DNA of 64,000 bases. It comes from Dipetalonema caudispina (taxonomy: Eukaryota > Nematoda > Chromadorea > Rhabditida > Onchocercidae). The stretch spans positions 1-64,000 of the forward strand of contig JABVXV010000076.1 in the NCBI GenBank assembly GCA_013365325.1, written 5' to 3'. A program made the translations under genes and the position numbers. Shown in pieces: positions 10,904-23,668 of the stretch (the first letter of the stretch is position 1; every line of letters starts with the position of its first letter). A model generated the notes under the pieces. It saw only the letters and a program-made list of their open reading frames with translations, did no database searches and had not been told where the DNA came from.

Positions 10904-13900
10904 ATGTGGTTATTCATTATTGCGATATTACTTGGCCATGTTTTGCAACAAGAATTTATCGAAAGTTGGCCTGATCCACATTTACGTTCAAAAGGTAGCA
11001 TTTGGCCACAACCTCAATATATCACAATGGGTAAGGAATCGATGACAGTTAATTCAGAAGTATTTATTTTTGTATCGACCGTTGGACAATGTGAAATTAT
11101 CGATAAAGCTATCGAACGTTATTACAAACGCTTATTTGATAAGATACAACTTAACGAACAAAAAATGATCAAACGAGAAGATATTAAAACAATGAATGAT
11201 GAGGTATAATTTAGTTTTATACGATTTTATTCCTAAAAGGAAATGTCTAAAGTTCTTTTATCTGTGTAAATTTTTGCTAATTGCCAATCATCTTAATTGA
11301 AATATTTGTTAATTTATTCATAAAAAGTAATAAATTTATTATTTTGTATGATTAAATGATGCGCTATTGACTACTTAAGCCATATAATATAAATTCGTTT
11401 CATTCTTTTATTAACTATCTAATTAATTAGTTGATCAATTAGATTTGTACTATTTATTATTTGTAGATTCTCAACAATTTGACAATAATGGTAGAAGAAG
11501 GGTGTACCGATCGATTTCCACAATTTGGTATGGATGAGAGTTATAAATTGAACATTACAACTGGTGAAGCAATTTTGAGAGCTAATCAGGTTTTTGTTTT
11601 TGTTTTTCAAATTAAAATTGAAATAAAAATCTGATTTCAGAAACAAACTTTCAAAACAAAATTTGAAATTTAGGTTTGGGGTGCTTTAAGAGGAATCGAA
11701 TCGTTTGCTCAATTATTTTTCGATGAAAATACCAAAATACACAAAGTTAACATTCGTGATTACCCACGCTTTTTGCATCGTGGAGTCTTATTGGATACAT
11801 CCAGGTGAGCATTAGTAATTTGATTCAGTTTGAAATAATGAATTTATGTGAAAAAATTTTGGATTAAATAACTATTTAATTAAAGAATGTACACTAAGAA
11901 CAGTTTCAAATTAATATTCAATTACAATGTAATTATTCTACTAATAATCATTTTCAATATGTGAAATTCATTTTGGTTACTAAATCATTTCCTGTTAACT
12001 TAATTTACATATGCGATTTATATCCAAATACTGTGATATATTCTAATCACTTTTCAATCTTCTGAAATTTTTGTTTCAATCATGTTGCAAACTTAAATTT
12101 AATTTTACAAAATTTCAGTTGATTTAACTATCATATTTACCAAATCTAGCTATTCAATTGATCTATCATACGATCAATCTTTCATAGTCATTTCCTGTCA
12201 GCTTTGTTTACATGTAACGGTTGCTGTGACATATCTTAATTATTTTTCACTTTTTTCCCAAGTATTTTCCACTTTTTTTTTTTTCAAAAAATATAACTGA
12301 AATAGTTATACTAATCATTATGGTGACATTTGGTAAATGATGAAATAATTAATTGAATTTTAAAAATCAATCAATTAAGGAATGGAAAGTAAATTGCAGG
12401 CATTATTTATCGGTTAATGTTATCAAAGCAAATATTGAGCTAATGGCACAAAATAAATTTAACACATTTCATTGGCATATTGTTGACATCGAATCATTCC
12501 CATATAAATCTGAAGTTATCCCTGAATTAATCAAAGGAGCTTATACACCAAATCATATCTATACCTTATCACAAATTAAGGTTTAAATTTGTGAAATTTA
12601 TTCAAAAATATTAGGAATAATTTAATAATCAATGAAAAGAAATGAATAAACTTTCAAAATTTGTTAAAAAAAAAGGGACTCTAATAATTAGACACTCTAA
12701 TAATTAGTGAAAACAATGGAACAAATTATTGTAATTCAATCAATAGTAGTCATCTAGAATAATATTTTAGAAATTTATTCAAAATTTTAATTTATTGATG
12801 TTTTCATGCGTGTAGCTTTTATACATTTCGGATAGTAAATATTACATTAACGTACATTTATTAATATTCGAATTATACATTGTGTTTGATGAAATTTTGA
12901 AAAGTTTTAAATGATAATTGATTTAAACATATTCGATATAATTATGTTAAATTTTTATGAATAAAATATATGATTATTGAAGTTAAAAATGTTCATCTCA
13001 TCTCTATTTTTAACAATCATTAAAAGATATTTAAATTTTAGGATATAATAAACTATGCTCGATTACGTGGTATACGTGTGCTACCGGAATTTGACACACC
13101 GGGACATATGAAATCATGGGGTATCGGTGTAAAAAATCTTTTAACTAAATGCTATCATTCGAATGGTTCGATATATAAAAATTTTGAGAATTTATTGGAT
13201 CCAACAAATTCAAATACATGGGATGTTTTAAGTGCACTCTTTCAGGTAAATTTTTTTAATTAAATATTTCTAATGCAATTTTATTTTTCCTCTAATTAAA
13301 TATTTCGTATAAAAAAGTTCTGTTTTTTTTTTTCTTTTTTCTTCCTTTTTTTTTAAACTTGCATATAATTGAAATTTTTACAATTTATAATTGTTAACAA
13401 AATATGGTTTTAAGATTATTTGATGGAATTTTCAGGAAGTTTTTGCAATGTTCCCAGAAAATTACATTCATCTTGGTGGTGATGAAGCAAGTTATTGGTT
13501 TACAGAATGTTGGATATCAAATCCTACTATTCGAGAATTTATGAAGGTTTTTTTTTTTTCGATTGTAACATTATTAAGAAATACATCATTCAAAATTTGA
13601 AATTTTAATTTTGATTATTTTTTGTGAAAAGAGTTGTTTGAACAATTCTGATGAAAAAAATTGAGTCATGAAAATTTAACATAAAGGCTAATTTTTTTTT
13701 TTTTTTTTTTTTTTGAAGATTTATGGTCTTAAAGATGGTGCAAGCATTCAAGCTTGGTATTTCAACAAATTTATTCCTCTTCTTCATTCTCTAAAATATG
13801 GCAAAAACAAAAAGTTTCTCGTATGGCAAGTAAGTCTTTTATGGAAGGTATAGGGAAAAATCTATAATAAAAAAATAATTAATTTTTAAATAGGAAAAAA

Positions 13901-15536
13901 TTCTTCTAAACTTTTTAAATTTTACAAATCCCATGTAGATCATAAATTTTTAAGCCAAACAATAATTGCATTTTACCATTCGTAAGTAATTTTTATCCTG
14001 ATTTATTAATTAAATTTAAAAATTATTAACAAATAATATTAACTTTTTTCTTCGTTTTTTTTTTTCTTTTTTTTTTTTCAAAAAGGAAGCAATAAGTGAA
14101 GAAAATTCAACGATGAAAAACATGAAAAATGGTAATCTAATAGCTCATATATGGAAAAATACAAAAGATATTGAATATGTGACCAAAATGGGATATTATT
14201 CAATTTTATCAGCATGTTGGTATCTTGATTTAATCACATCTTCCGCTGATTGGAAATTATACTACAAATGTGATCCGCAGGTTTAACAATAATTCTTCGT
14301 TATGAGCAAAAAGAAACATTTGAAGCTTATCGATAATGAATGTGAAAATTTTATAATGGAAGAAATTCCGCATATGTTATAATTATGAAATTTAATAAAC
14401 AAAAAAAAAAAAAAAAAAAGAGTAAAAATTAGATAGAAGAAAATAATGGAAAAAATCTTAGGAAATTATGAAATTTGTTTTTCAAATTTTTTGATAAAAT
14501 TTGAAAGGTATGAAAATAAAAAAAGAAATTTTTTTTTGCTAACTTATTAAAAATTTTGTTTTTATTTTTGATTTTAGGAATTTGAAATGTGACATTTTAC
14601 TTCATTATTCTTCGTTTTCTCTTGTATTTTCTAATTATTACAAAAAAAAAAAAAATAAACTGATAGAAATATATAAGGGTTTCAACGGTACCGACGAGCA
14701 AAAACACCTGGTGATTGGTGGAGAAGCAGCACTTTGGGGTGAATGGGTCGATGAGAGTAACGTGGTATCACGTTTATGGCCACGTGCGAGTGCTGTTGCA
14801 GAACGTTTATGGAGTTCAGTTAATACGAAAAGTATTGAAGAAGCATGGCCAAGGTTATTTTTCAATTCGTTTGATACATGCTTACTTACCATTCGGATTC
14901 ATTCATTTAAGACTATTAAAATTTAAGATTTAATTTACTCGCGAAATTTTATGAGAAGAAATGTTTGGATGCAGTAAAAACTTTTAAATTGATAAATAAT
15001 TCAGGTTATTAGGGTAATTTTCAAATTTGTTCCTAGTAAATTTTCTTCCTCTAATCAATTTTCAAGATTAGAATTATCAAATATCATTTTGAATCATCAT
15101 ATTCCCCTTGATATAGTATTTATTTTTTTTTTTAAATTTAAATATAATGATTGGAAATGATGCAAGAATTTAGTATGAGAAATTTGTATGAATAATGGAA
15201 AATATGAAGATAAAGTATATGATTCTTTTTTTTGATAACAGTAATGATAAGTTGATAATAGTTTATTTGAAAGTAAAACATACAAACTTCTTTCAACAAT
15301 GATAATGACAAGTTGACAATGATTTGAAGATAGTGCATAAAGATTTAATTTAGTGTTAATAATGGCAAAACATGCGATCTTTTTTAGTAATGATAATGCT
15401 AAGCTGATAATGGTTTATCTGCAGATTATATGAGATGCAATGTCGAATGGCGGCACAAGGATATCCCGCACAACCAGCTGAAGGACCCGGATACTGTGAA
15501 CATGAATATAAGATGCAATTACCACTTTATGAATAG
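10904..15536 (+). CDS. hex-1: Lysosomal beta-N-acetylhexosaminidase (GH20), complete
   Basis: Ten exons (10904-11203, 11467-11589, 11674-11804, 12400-12580, 13042-13245, 13436-13546, 13719-13829, 14086-14280, 14678-14853, 15425-15536) give 547 aa, typical for animal hexosaminidase subunits. [16 protein letters not shown] looks like a signal peptide. The GH20 core is clear: [26 protein letters not shown] (substrate-binding Arg), [33 protein letters not shown], the catalytic Asp-Glu pair in HLGGDE, then [13 protein letters not shown] and [15 protein letters not shown]. The family removes terminal beta-linked GlcNAc/GalNAc from glycoproteins and glycolipids by substrate-assisted catalysis in lysosomes; some nematode members are secreted. 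All catalytic residues I can place are present. Exon 9 starts after an AAG acceptor, preceded by an A-rich stretch, and is the least certain boundary. The symbol reflects similarity to the alpha/beta subunit type, not a proven orthology. Confidence 0.93.
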
Positions 15537-18500
15537 AAAAATGAATACATCGATAATAGGATTGTTTTAATTAATAAGTGTTATGTATAATTACTAATCA
15601 ATTATTACGGTCCTTCCATACGATATTACCAAATATGTAGTAGTAATTAGTTTGTTACTCATTTTTCCTTGTTGTTATAAAAGTTCATTAATAGCTACAA
15701 GATTTGTACTACTTTTTAATTGCTGTAAAATGTTTGAATTTTTAGAACGTAAGCAGCAAAATTTAGAAATTTACCAATGGAATTATTTCAAGCTAAAAAG
15801 TTTAAATTGACAAATTTTGCATTTCAATAGAGTTAAAATCCCCATCTTTTCACCGTAATATTTGTCAACAAAATTACACATTGTAATCACACTTTTTATC
15901 TATTATTATAACAAATAATTTGATAATTTGCTTTTGATTTCAAAAAATTTTTGCAATAAATCAGCATCAAACATTGAATATTTTTGTTGTTAATTCTGTT
16001 CATACTTAACTATAAATTGCAAATTTATCAATAAACATCTGATGGATTTCAATTTCAGATGTTTCAAGGTCGGAAGAAAAGAATAATTCAGGACGAATAC
16101 AGTAAATGGTGAATTTTTTAGGAATTAGAATCTGTTTCTTTACGAAAGTTTCGTCATGCGAAATGAAGTAAGAAAACGATCGAAATTAGAAGACAGAAAA
16201 AATGATGGCAAAGCAAAATCTTTTTTTTTACTTCTTTTTTATTTTCTATTGAATATGTCAAAATGAAAGTTGCGAACTTAATTTAAAGCAGAAATCATGA
16301 AATTTTCATTCTTTACAAATTAAATATCGCTGCTAACAGAACTATTTTCATCACTCTTTTAATACGCACGTTTAATTGAATTTCACCTTAATTGAAAAAT
16401 TAAAAAATTTTAGTTCTTCAATTAAAGCTACAAATACATTTGCTGCCAACTCAAATATTCCGATTCGTCGATTGATAATTTTTCTGCTAAAATCATCGAT
16501 AAATAAACATTCAGGAATGGATTAAATAACTTTTTTTGCTAATTTTATCCTATTTTATTTCAAATTGTCCAAATTTAACTGAAACTTTTTTGTTACCAAT
16601 TTTGCAGTAGTTATTTTCAAATATGCAATGTTACAATCATACAACATTAATTAGAATTACAATTATTGTAAAAATTAATTTTGATACTAATAAAAAATAT
16701 CATTTATCAGAAGTATTACAATTAACTTTAACAATAAATTCTTTTTCACAAAATTAACAAAAAGCATAAATCAATTTTTGGAAATGAATTAATGAATTTC
16801 GTCTTTTTATTTTTAACGATTACTATTCGTTGACATTAAATCAAAAAGAAAATGTAATTTTTGTTCATTTTTTCATTTCCCTTCCCTCCCTATTCACCCT
16901 GTCTAATAAATATTTGTTTATTTGTTAACTATTTTTTTTTTTTTTTCTATTACATTAATCAAATTTGTTCTTATTCTTTCTCCAATTATATTATTTATAT
17001 TCCATGCTTTAACTAAATTATTTCCATCGATCATTTCTTTACTTTACTGTTCGTAAGTGAACAAAATTCAATAAGTTTTTATTTTTTTATTTTTTATATT
17101 ACCAATGTACTTGCTTCAAAGATTCAAGCAGTTATTCTTTTCTGATATGACAAATGAAAAGATTTATATATCAGTAAATTTTTTTCAACTTTTTTTTCTT
17201 TGCAGTTCAATTTTTTGCAGTTAAAATTTAACATTTGACTTTTGATTTCATTCCAGCATTTTTTTCATGTGTTATGATGTATTATGCTTTTTTTCTTTTC
17301 ATTTTTATTCTTTGATTTCAGAAATGCAAATCAAATATTTTTCGTTTTCATTTTAAATTTGTTGCTTTTGATTTTTCTGATTGTGACATTTAATTTTTTA
17401 ACATAAAAGTGTAAAATGAATCGAATATTTCTCACTTGAAATACTGATTGCCATTATCACATGTAATTAAATATAATTTTCTTTTTTTTTTTTTGAAATA
17501 AAAGGAAAGAGAAAAAAAAAAGATGATTCGTAGAAATCTTTTTTTTTTTCCCAATCCATTTTTGGATCTTAAAATATTTTGACCCGTTGTAAAATTTAAA
17601 CTATCGGTATTATATTGTTCATCTATTCTTTTCTTTTTTTTTTTCTTTGAGGAAGAAAACGAAGAGTCTTATATTTTCAATTCCGATGAATTCTTTCATT
17701 TTTTTCTTTCCTTTTGTAATTTACACTTTGTTAAATTGAACTATTTGTAATTTCAAGTACATTACAACACTTTTTAGTGTTTTCATTTAAAAGTTGCTGT
17801 ACTTTTGTCTTATCAAAATTGAAACGATATTTTATTAAAAGTATGATAAAGTAATACCACAAAAACACTTTTGATAATAAATATTTTAGCAATTAAAAAA
17901 GTACAATGTTGTCAATAATTTTACTGAAATTTTTTTCCGTTTTTTTAAAACAATAAATGTTTGAGATAACAATGAACAAATTTATAATGATGACGAACGA
18001 TGACATTTGAAGATTACTTAGAATTTTATTTGTTAGAAAAATGCTAAAGGTTGTTATCGAAGTATTTGATATGATTCATTTAATCTTTTAATTGAAATTA
18101 TTAAATCAAGAAAGGATTCTTAAAAGATAATATCAAATTATTTGATCTGACTTCTTTAATCCTTCATTTGAAATTAATTAAAACTGTTAAATCAATCGAT
18201 TTTATTAATTCTTTCTCGGGTAATAATGTATATTAACCTACCAAAAATTACTCTTTAATGATGTGTAAATTTGAAATTAAAAAATGTTAATATCAGCATA
18301 ATGTAATATATAATAACATGATTAATACATTATTAAACCAAATTATTGTTGAACAATTTTACTACAACTATAATTACATATATTTATTCCCCTCATTTCA
18401 TATTCAAACAAAAAAAAAAAAAAAAAATATTTTTTGACGATAATGTTTGTATGATACATTGCATTTTCAAATAACTTAAATCATTTGGGAATTCAAGAAA

Positions 18501-19520
18501 TCACTCATTTCTTTCCTTTTTTTTTTTTTTTTTTTGCTAATATTTCATCATTGATTTTTCTTTTTTAAAAACTAACTTATAAAATCTTCAACAAACAAAA
18601 AAATAAAAGAGAGAGAAGAGTGATGAGTAACGTAATAATGATGTGAGGCATGTTTAAAAATTTCAAGCCTGGTACTATGATGATATAGATTTAAGGCTTT
18701 GTAAAATTGCTTTTTTCCTTATTTCTTTTAGGCCATAAAACATTAAGGCATTCCTTTTTTTTTCCTGAAAAGCAGCAAATTAAAAACATTCCGATAAGTT
18801 AAATCCTAATTTCACTCACAAAGAATTTGAAATAGATAACAAATTTACATAATGATAAAAATTTCACATAATTATTCAAAGTATTATCTATCATTCAATT
18901 TGAAAATTTTATAGCATTTATATTTTTCATACTTCTAATAGCAAATTAATTTTACTAAAAATTTAATTTTATTATTTTTTCATACAATTCGTAAATGTGA
19001 TAATTTAATTGTAAATATTTAATAAATTTAATACAATAATTTAGTTTCGGTTTTTTTTTGTTGTTATTGTTATTGTTCGTGTTGTTCTTGTTATTGTTCT
19101 CGTAAATTGGACAACATTCGTTTCTATGTTTTTTTTTTTATTTTAACCATAACAGTAAATTAATTTAAACAAAAACAAAAACAAAAAAAGCGATAAAATA
19201 CTATGTAAACACAATAAATTAACTTAATGATCAAATTAAATCGATTAGATTATAAACAATAAATGAACGAATCGAATGAAAATATATTTTAAATTAAACC
19301 AATTAATTCGAAACAAAATTTAATTTTAGTTGTACTTTTAAAAGAAAATATTTCACAGGAAAGAAAAAAAGGGGAAAAAATGAAAGAAAAAAAAGAAGGA
19401 AAGAAAGAAAATGTAATGTAAAAGACGGAAATCGAGAATTAAAAAGGAGTTAAAAGGAGAAAAATGAACAGTTAGATGAATGATTCCATTCTTCCTTCCA
19501 TCCTTTCTTCATTTTCTCTC

Positions 19521-19578
19521 CTCATTCATTCATTCATTCATTCATTCGTTCACTCATTCATTCATTCATTCATTCATC
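19521..19578 (+). repeat. ATTC tetranucleotide microsatellite
   Basis: About 13 units of ATTC with single-base variants (CGTTC, CACTC). It generates a spurious Ser-Phe-Ile-His reading frame. Confidence 0.9.
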
Positions 19579-21354
19579 TTCGATCAATGAAATTATTAGC
19601 AAAAGCCAAGCTTCGACCAATTAAAATCAAACTTTCTTCTCTCCATTATCGTCGTGATAAAATGAAACATTTTTCTTTCGTTTTATTTATTTTTTTTTTT
19701 TAAAAAAAAAAGTCTGAAACAGATTAAAATGATTAAACAAATTAATTATTATGAATATATTTGATTCATATCAAATTTACTAATAAATGTTTAGATGATG
19801 AAAGAAGAGGAAAAGAAAAAAAAGAAAGAATTTTCACTTTCTTTCAGTTTATAAAATTAAATCGTGTTTAGTTTTTTTCTCTTTTTTCTTTTTTTTTGTT
19901 TTTCATTCAACAAATGCAAGTAAATTAGTGAAAATGAATTACTAACTGTAAAGAATTCAATAAACGATGAATTATCGAAAAAAGTATGAAATCGAAACAA
20001 AAAAAAAAAAAAAAAAAAAGGAAAAAGAAGGGAATACTTCCCTAAACCAATACATCAATGTATTTGGTACAAAAAAATATTTCTTCAAAATTTCTTACTT
20101 TTAATTGCATAATTCTCATAATAATCTCAAAATTTCTATCAGAAATTTTAACATTTTTAACAGAATATATTTTGTTCATTATTTCAAATCGATTATTTTA
20201 TGAACTGATCGAAAAACGAAAACAAATTTTCGACTTTATATTGACAAAACAAAAAAAAAAAAAAAAAAAAAAATTAATTTAGCACAATATAATATTTACG
20301 TAAATTGCATACTATTCAGTGATGAAACAATTCATTTAAATCAATACTCATATCACTACATTATCATAATAAATTATCAATAAATCATAATTATATATCA
20401 CTTTGCTATTAGTTTATATCACAATAAAACTATTATGCTCTAATTTTATTGCAATGATAATTAATTCATTTTCAACATATATTACAACAAGATTACTATT
20501 TTATCAACATATCATAAATATAACCAATTCGTTATCACACTATCATACTGTTTTATCATTCACTCATATACAACGCATTCTTTCTTCATTTATTAAGCAT
20601 TCAAACTTTTTCAACCAACATAGTATTGTTATTAAACAAAAATGCCACACATTTAAAGTTTGAAATATTTTAAATGTACGATACGATTAATAGAGAATTA
20701 TAATTATATTCCAGAATGAACAAATTAATATCACTTATATTACACGACTACATTTAATTTCTATTCAAATATTAGGATTAATTTGATTGAATCAATTGAA
20801 ATTGTTGTGCGGAGTATTGTCCAAATTTTGATTTAAAAAATCGAAAAGTCAAGAAAACGACAATATCATATCAGTGATTATCTTCCGAAAGAGATAAGAA
20901 TAAAGAAAAATGGGAAAATACAAATGAGAATAATTCGAATAATACTATTGTATTTGTGAAATTGAAAAAGTTCAAATAGTTGTATTAAATGATTGTATGC
21001 AAGGGAGTGAAATTTGAATAAATTTCAATGTTTTATTCAATGAACAAATAAATAAATATGCTGAAATAAATCATTGTAAGTGATCAGAGTTCAACAGATT
21101 ATATTAGCAAAGTTTGTATTATTAGCAATAACATCATTTACATTTACAGAAATGAAACGAATTGTAAAATAACAAATAAAACAACAATAATTATTATTAT
21201 CTAATTATGATAATAGTGATAGCAAATAAAAATATAAATATTAATTAAGTGACTTATTTATTGTAATAAAATGTTTATTATAACTATTAATGATGATTTA
21301 TAATAACAATCATTATTATTGTTATTACAATAACATAAACTATACAGAAAGAAA

Positions 21355-21457
21355 ATGTTATTAGAAATTTAAATTTAAGAAAAAACAAAATGTTATTAGA
21401 GATTTAAATTTAAGAAAAAACAAATGTTATTAGAGATTTAAATTTAAGAAAAAACAA
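21355..21457. repeat. Three-copy 34-35 bp tandem repeat
   Basis: The unit begins ATGTTATTAGAGATTTAAAT and ends AAGAAAAAACAAA. Copies start at 21355, 21390 and 21424 and are almost identical. The third is followed directly by unrelated sequence. Confidence 0.9.
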
Positions 21458-21666
21458 ATGTGGAAGGAAAAATTCAAATAACGAAGAGAGAAAAACAGGT
21501 AAATGATGAAAAAAAAAAAAAAAAAAAAAACGAAAAGATGATAAAAAGGGAATTAATGAGGGAAAGAAAAAAAGAACAAAATGAATGAATACGGTAATTT
21601 TGGATTGATCAAAAAAAACATCATCGAAGTTTGGATGTATTCTCGAGGATCATCGATCAATTGCAG

Positions 21667-21720
21667 TTTGTATGTGTGTATGTATGTATGTGTGGGTGTG
21701 TGTATGTGTGTGTATGTGTG
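21667..21720 (+). repeat. GT / ATGT microsatellite
   Basis: Mixed TGTG and TATG units over about 50 bp, the only clear (GT)n tract in the window. Confidence 0.85.
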
Positions 21721-21810
21721 CCATATAAAAATGGTTGATTCAATGAAAAACGTTTAGTTGCCTGCTCTGTTTTCATACATTTTAAACAGTTTAAAATCAT
21801 TTCATCTAAT

Positions 21811-21870
21811 CATCCATTCAATCAGTCAATCAATCAATCAATCAATTAATCAATCAGTCGATTGATCGAT
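21811..21870 (+). repeat. AATC tetranucleotide microsatellite, imperfect
   Basis: Repeated CAATCAATCAAT units with interruptions such as CAGTC and GATTGATCGAT. The last part is the inverted complement of the unit, so the tract could fold into a short hairpin. Confidence 0.8.
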
Positions 21871-23456
21871 CTTTTTCTTTTTTTTTTTTGATTGTCAGAA
21901 ATCAATGTCTGGAATGGGTAATTTCATTTTTTTTTTTTTCTCCAATTGTTTATTAGCTTTTAATTTATTAGTACTTAAGAAATTTTCATTAATTAGTTGA
22001 AAAAGAAAAATTTTTTAATTATCAAATAGTATACATACACATAAAGATTTTATAAAGTTTTTTTTTTTTTCTTTAATTTATTAATACTTTTAAAATTTCC
22101 ATTAATTGGTTAAAAGAGGAAGATATTTTATCTGTCAAAATAATATGCATTTATGTAGAAAATTTTAAATTTTAGTTTGAATTATTTTCTTTTTCAAACG
22201 TCAATGTTTGGAATGTACTTTTGTTTTTTCTCAAATTTTTCTTACCTCTAAATTATCAACTTTTTGAAAATATTTATTAATAATTGAAGGACGAGAATTT
22301 TTAAATTATCAAAATTATATATATGCAAGTAAGTTAAAAATCCGGTTTAAATTCAACTTTAATTTAAATATAAACTTGCAATTATTTCAAAATTATGACA
22401 ATTAAAAATTTCCGATTATTGTTCAGTTTGTTAAATTTATTGTACAAAAATTAACATTATATGTGCAAAAAAAAAAGGTATAATAATTTATTAATGGATT
22501 TATTAAAATCTGATGAATTTTGGTTCGTTTTTTATGATACGTTAACAGTACTGAAATTTGAAATGATTTTGTTAAGGTATGGAATTGAATTGGGATCAAA
22601 CAAAACGGAAAGGAGAAAATCAATATCGAAGCAATTTAGTGTTATTTGAAATATGATCAATTTTAACGGTTAATTTGAATGATAAAGATTGGGTAATTTT
22701 TATGGAAAATTAAACAGATTATTAAGAAATAAGTTTTCAAATAATAAATCAAATTGAAATACATATTGCGACTGACAAGTAACAGATAAGTATTTCTTAA
22801 ATTTCTTTTTTTTCGCCTCAATACTTACTTTAACATCGTTAAAGTTCAAAAAGTTTCAAATGAACTATGATGAAATTACTTCAATTTGGTATTTATAACA
22901 ATCACTAATACTTTCTTTTCTTTCTTTCGTTTTTCCTTTTTTTTTTTCAATTTAAATATTTCATCCATTTTATAATTTTCTTTTTTGAAACAATTGTAAT
23001 TTCATATAAAATATTCCAAATTTTTTTTAAAAACATTTTTCTTTTTCTTGTATTATTTTTAAATTTGATAGCTTAGCTTTGTTTATTTATTCGTTCATTC
23101 ACTTGATCATTTTATAAATTATAATATTGATCGATTCATTACATATAATCATAAATTAGAGGAGGTTGAGTAAAATTTTAATGAGCAAATAAAAATATTT
23201 TCAGAAAGCAATTTCCGGAACTATCAATGAATATTGATTGTATAATTCCTTCCGGACCAGACCGCAGGCAGCTACAAGAAAAAAGAAAAGAAAAAGCAAT
23301 TTTAAAAAACGAAAAAATGCTGAATAGATGATTGCAAACTTTTCGAAGTTTTTGGTTTTCTTTCAACTTTAGATGATTAATTAATTGGATAGCTTGAAAT
23401 TATGAATGAATAAATTTTGAGATAGTTAAGATTGAAATTTAATGCTAAGCATTCAA

Positions 23457-23668
23457 TCAAATTTATTTGCTTATCAATTAAGTGCTTTCATCTATTTTAC
23501 CTTTATATTTTTATCAAATTTATTTGCTTATCAACTGAGTGCTTTCATCTATTTTACCTTTATATTTTTATCAAATTTATTTACTTATCAACTAAGTGCT
23601 TTCATCTATTTTACCTTTATATTTTTATCAAATTTATTTGCTTATCAACTAAGTGCTTTCATCTATTT
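23457..23668. repeat. 57-bp minisatellite, about 3.7 copies
   Basis: Copies start at about 23458, 23515, 23572 and 23629, an exact period of 57 bp. The unit contains AAGTGCTTTCATCTATTTTA. Units differ at only a few positions. Because 57 is a multiple of three, reading frames stay open across the array in two frames, giving 19-residue repeated peptides. Neither looks like a genuine protein, and no splice context supports coding. Confidence 0.9.

Noticed and set aside
14638..14892. Minus-strand 84-codon ORF over hexosaminidase exon 9
   Set aside because: Antisense to a highly conserved GH20 segment ([11 protein letters not shown]).
23457..23668. Possible CRISPR-like array
   Set aside because: Head-to-tail repeat without distinct spacers, in a eukaryotic genome.
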